A DNA stretch of 64,000 nt from Lachnospiraceae bacterium (lineage in GTDB: Bacteria; Bacillota; Clostridia; Lachnospirales; Lachnospiraceae), in NCBI GenBank assembly GCA_017934175.1, contig JAGBKB010000061.1, positions 23,886 through 87,885 on the forward strand. The letters run 5' to 3'. A program made the translations under genes and the position numbers. The notes below the pieces were generated by a model. The model had not been told where the DNA came from. It did not search any database and was given only the letters and a program-made list of their open reading frames with translations. This document shows positions 62,701 to 64,000 of the stretch, piece by piece (positions within the stretch are counted from its first letter, which is position 1; each line of letters starts with the position of its first letter).

Positions 62701-64000
62701 ACTTAATGATGTTGAATATGAATATACTTATGATAAGAATTATAATATAGTAGAAGAGAAGAATCCACTTGGTAATGTTGCCACTTTCACTTATGATAAT
62801 GTAGGTAATACAGTAGAGGTTAAGGATGAAGAAGATAATACTATAGCATATACATATGATGAATTAAATCGTGTAATTAAGCAAACTGATAGCAGAAACG
62901 ATGATGTAAATATTAAATATGATAGGAATAACAATGTAGTAGAAATTAAAACTGCTGAAAATATAACCAACAAATTTGAGTATGACAAAGAAAGCAGATT
63001 GACTAAAGAGATAGATGGCGAGAACCACTTCGTTAGTTATGAATATGATGGTATAGGTAATATACTTAAGAAAACAACTGAAAGCAACGAAATTACAACT
63101 TACACATATGATAAGCACAATGTCATGACATCTATGACTGATGCTCTCAACAATACTGAAAGATATGAAACTAATCTCAATAAGCAAATAGTTAAGAAGA
63201 TACAAAAAGATGGCACAATCTATAAGTATAACTATGATAGAGTAAAGAGACTCACAAGCACCATAGACCCAATGAATTATAGGATAAACCTTATATATTC
63301 ATTAGGAGATGACATATTAAAAACAACAGATACACTTGGCAGACAAGTGAATTATGAATATGACATCTTACATAACTTGACAAAGAAGATAGATGCTAAT
63401 GGCAAAGATGAATTATACATATATGATAATAGAGGAAATGTTACTAAAAAGATTGATAGAAGAGAAACCGCTCAAAACTTTAAGTATGATTTAACCGACA
63501 ATCTTATTGAATATACTGATGCAAATAATAACAAGACTACTTATACATATGACAAAGTAGGTAACATAAAAGAACTTAAACAGCCAAATGGTGGACTTAT
63601 TAAGTATGATTATGATGCTAATTATAATAGAATTAAAGTAACCAATCCAAGAGGAAAGTCTACAAATTATGTATTTGATAGAGATAATAGATTAGTAAGT
63701 GAAACTGATCCAAATGGAAATATCAAAAGATATGATTACAATAGAAATAATAACCTAACTAAATTTACATCTGCTCTTGGAAATATACATAAATTTGAGT
63801 ATGACACAGATAACAATTTAATAAAAGAAATAGACCCAAGAAACAAAGTTAAACAATATACATATGATAAATTACATAGACTAACTAAAACCACAAGTGA
63901 ACTTAATAATACAGCCATATTCACATATGACACAGTAGATAATGTGGTAGGCATTAAAGACCCTAAAGGCACAAACACTGTATTTGATTATAATGATGTA
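56705..64000 (+). CDS. Giant RHS/YD-repeat surface protein (3' end outside window)
   Basis: The frame from ATG 56705 stays open to the window end, 2432 codons. In order it has a signal peptide and an acidic, Thr-rich region with G-A-S-D-S-type repeats (to about residue 250). A DNRLRE-like domain follows (about 558-698, N-E-N-W-D-K-D-S-I-T-W-N), then a LysM-like domain (about 942-990, V-K-M-G-D-T-L-D-R-I-A). The RHS entry domain (about 1014-1105, V-N-M-S-T-G-D-F-Y) precedes more than sixty YD-type repeats (Y-x-Y-D-x-x-G/N-N) to the end. Such proteins form a shell that often releases a variable C-terminal toxin or effector; that end is not visible. ATG is preceded by AGGAGA, 12 bases after the surface protein gene, so both are probably co-expressed. 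Confidence 0.92.
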   Translation, partial: MVKQVIKKIISLILVSTMLIGNICTYVSANDFKLSIIYMLDAIEDMEYKEREDAYKKEHESFIAADENNENVETTNNIVTSDLLGASDSASENDFVGASDSVGASYASPNHNEEDTTTSEYETEPEEDETTENTNIVGATHCEPELKESVKSEEVTTTETSVNDININKLTGSDIVNEEGHVATSSDVEENDSNSNEEEKEDDTTTQSSDNTNVDIATKSEIEDGEKDESEEAVSTPSDVIYIENADVSTKSEIKKYAIELEHIATESEISIATKSEISDEVRMPEKYYSEYKTYEDKLVESGAVLTGYDKYGRTYLVEENVGTDEKGQTLNKFVKIIGSGKHYIDKDGKLKENNDILIKKEQEVKSPDFRLFGGLFGASDNEDDIVNDEIYTNAEGKSEIEVSSNGNNGYSIKNGEYEIKIVPVTGNYSKSKVLDNAIRYSNVFDNIDVQYTIIDGNVKEDIILLDKSEINLFSYKLEFNGLSANKEEDSIEISNADEKVVFNLTAPAIIDAEGKISDKIEIRYNEEENIVTYVADREFLEGATYPVRIDPIASTIEEDDGYAGMEMHSIQSNRSNRHYDNLEYKKFGNFEGSICRQMVWVDPEVFIGPGITNSLQVELALNTVGCFTNGEVGFKVGKVNENWDKDSITWNTKPNNISFINNVAYSTDIGEEMTFNITQFFREWITNPNPTPTVDEEGNTDYSYIRNQVKGLVLMLDNESLNNKYETFMTGNLSPRIQVTYNASSVNSDLFLMDIADSEFHIGAATKKTSTGGQTVEGVVIYGLTQSMNHGPVCEHDCESDNDSHIHHSPGNHKVTIQVKSENNNYILNEIINPEAAVVYPDYKLVNTSCTAVKTKDCNVQSSPIMLNCMQLNTIYKVKVIASGCREYEEWDEDVTPDDDDYTGPSIIKHHAKHRGGSKTKTFESDSDNENVYDIDFFLLYKVKMGDTLDRIAGHYGVSPTTIKNDNHFKELLGYENSILFIRNPIRLDELSTELSAAELQKIREQLILNGRSDLLCAYGLEPVNMSTGDFYLEHTDASVPELGNDEFKISRSYNSISRGIKSDFGYGFNSIINDRLMVSGDGTAMHFASDGGGDVYIKSSNGNYKGQKGDSVLIPIRSLDGTDVEDIEDEYDEDDEIGNVEETFDNFVSGSNYWQIKYKDGRIYTYNSGGAIKTIEDNRGLKYTYNYDSRYRPTSIVTPSGMIFSFTFNSNDLISKITLPDGTYISYEYDANKNLIKVTDAENRITSYEYDSDHKMTAWSDADGIRQVLNTYDSSGRVIKQVDANGNEATINYYSDRTVMVDNEGIEHIYLLDTKKRTKSQLFGSSVNYEKEFNNNGQIKSVVDENGVTANYTYNTNGNLIKEERTDGDFTISRSWIYDDNGNILSETDYNGNTTTYTYDARNNLTKITDPCGNTEEMTYDSLSRMTSKKDRNGNITHYTYSGNNPLPETTIDARGNVTRWTYDTMRRKTSETDAEGYTSSIQYDRTGRKLKETDKRGNETNYTYSSRGTVTKIKDRENNETTFTYDNVGNILTGTDNENNTLTYEYDRNYNKILEKNLPNEKKMLYNDKGQIIEEIDALNHSKRYTLDGVGNIIKEVDRNGNEINYRYNNVLNKIIEKIDGNGKTTRYNYDNNGNLLKEIKADNSEINYEYDALNQLTKITNEEGIDTNFTYDANGNITKKETDNRVIEYTYDEVNNLTEEKNPLGYTNKLEYDAIGNITKLTDENDYAIEYTYDANSNVTKIKDAENNEEEYTYDRENKKLTYKNKNGNITRFSYDRAGRVIKMINALNEKEQLEYDSNDNIIKNILFNADGSIFSETNRTYNALNKLVEEIDAENHTIAYTYDNNENITAITNKNGDIKTFTYDASNNVIESTDEMGLTTQYEYDDVYNIIRVNDNSNATLDSNGAIIGANICEPIETREYDRVGNLIKVVDALNRNTQYEYNSFGEQVKKIDKDGAITQYNYDNNGNLTKVIRPDNQELIYTYDKHNKLIKSKLNDVEYEYTYDKNYNIVEEKNPLGNVATFTYDNVGNTVEVKDEEDNTIAYTYDELNRVIKQTDSRNDDVNIKYDRNNNVVEIKTAENITNKFEYDKESRLTKEIDGENHFVSYEYDGIGNILKKTTESNEITTYTYDKHNVMTSMTDALNNTERYETNLNKQIVKKIQKDGTIYKYNYDRVKRLTSTIDPMNYRINLIYSLGDDILKTTDTLGRQVNYEYDILHNLTKKIDANGKDELYIYDNRGNVTKKIDRRETAQNFKYDLTDNLIEYTDANNNKTTYTYDKVGNIKELKQPNGGLIKYDYDANYNRIKVTNPRGKSTNYVFDRDNRLVSETDPNGNIKRYDYNRNNNLTKFTSALGNIHKFEYDTDNNLIKEIDPRNKVKQYTYDKLHRLTKTTSELNNTAIFTYDTVDNVVGIKDPKGTNTVFDYNDV
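57010..57140 (+). repeat. Two GC-rich short repeats inside the RHS gene
   Basis: GTAGGGGCGA followed shortly by GCGAGCCC occurs near 57010 and again near 57113. Both are much richer in GC than the surrounding acidic-repeat code and translate as V-G-A-S-Y-A-S-P and V-G-A-T-H-C-E-P. They look like short dispersed repeats accepted into coding sequence in frame. Confidence 0.5.

Overview
This window comes from an AT-rich, anaerobic, amino-acid-fermenting member of the Clostridia. The signs are a complete Stickland-type glycine reductase locus with two UGA-encoded selenocysteines, acetate kinase, an [FeFe] hydrogenase with the maturase HydF, Gram-positive style ribosome binding sites and intrinsic terminators, and large wall-binding and RHS surface proteins. 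I cannot name a genus.

Layout. 0-5 kb: the end of a glycosyltransferase gene, hydF, then yihY-type membrane protein and ackA on the minus strand, and a metallo-beta-lactamase-fold hydrolase. 5-14.8 kb: glycine reductase locus in the order trxB, trxA, grdC, grdD, grdA (Sec44), an alanine/glycine:cation symporter, grdX, grdE, grdB (Sec350). A leader RNA with an intrinsic terminator precedes it. Glycine is imported, reduced to acetyl phosphate with electrons from NADPH via TrxB/TrxA, and acetyl phosphate can feed AckA for ATP. 14.9-18.7 kb: a GltD-like/NuoF-like flavoprotein and a large [FeFe] hydrogenase. 18.8-21.3 kb: thrB and thrC on the minus strand.

22-43.4 kb is a selenium/sulfur and thiophilic-ligand island. 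It begins with a leader RNA that resembles selenocysteine tRNA without its anticodon arm, followed by a terminator and a YedE-type selenium transporter, a TusA-like protein and a class V aminotransferase (cysteine desulfurase/selenocysteine lyase type). Then come a double-cubane-cluster protein with its ATPase activator, DUF3343 proteins, and an ABC/efflux set that matches what I recall as the sao locus (SaoB, P, A, T, E, C, D). The permease of this set is interrupted by an in-frame TGA followed by a hairpin at the spacing expected of a bacterial SECIS element, so it is probably an unrecognised selenoprotein. A second ABC transporter, a TDT-family transporter, a ferredoxin, a PatB-type C-S lyase, a second double-cubane-type protein, YedF and a DedA-family protein complete the island. 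Adjacent-cysteine pairs recur across its soluble proteins.

44.8-50.7 kb: a minus-strand aromatic amino acid operon (aminotransferase, pheA, aroB, aroE-aroK fusion, aroA). 50.8-64 kb: a small lysine-rich protein, a possible structured RNA, a tyrosine recombinase directly followed by a roughly 300-bp segment bounded by 17-bp inverted repeats and carrying an outward promoter (a likely phase-variation switch), a decayed copy of a surface protein gene, the intact 888-residue surface protein, and a giant RHS/YD-repeat protein that runs off the window end.
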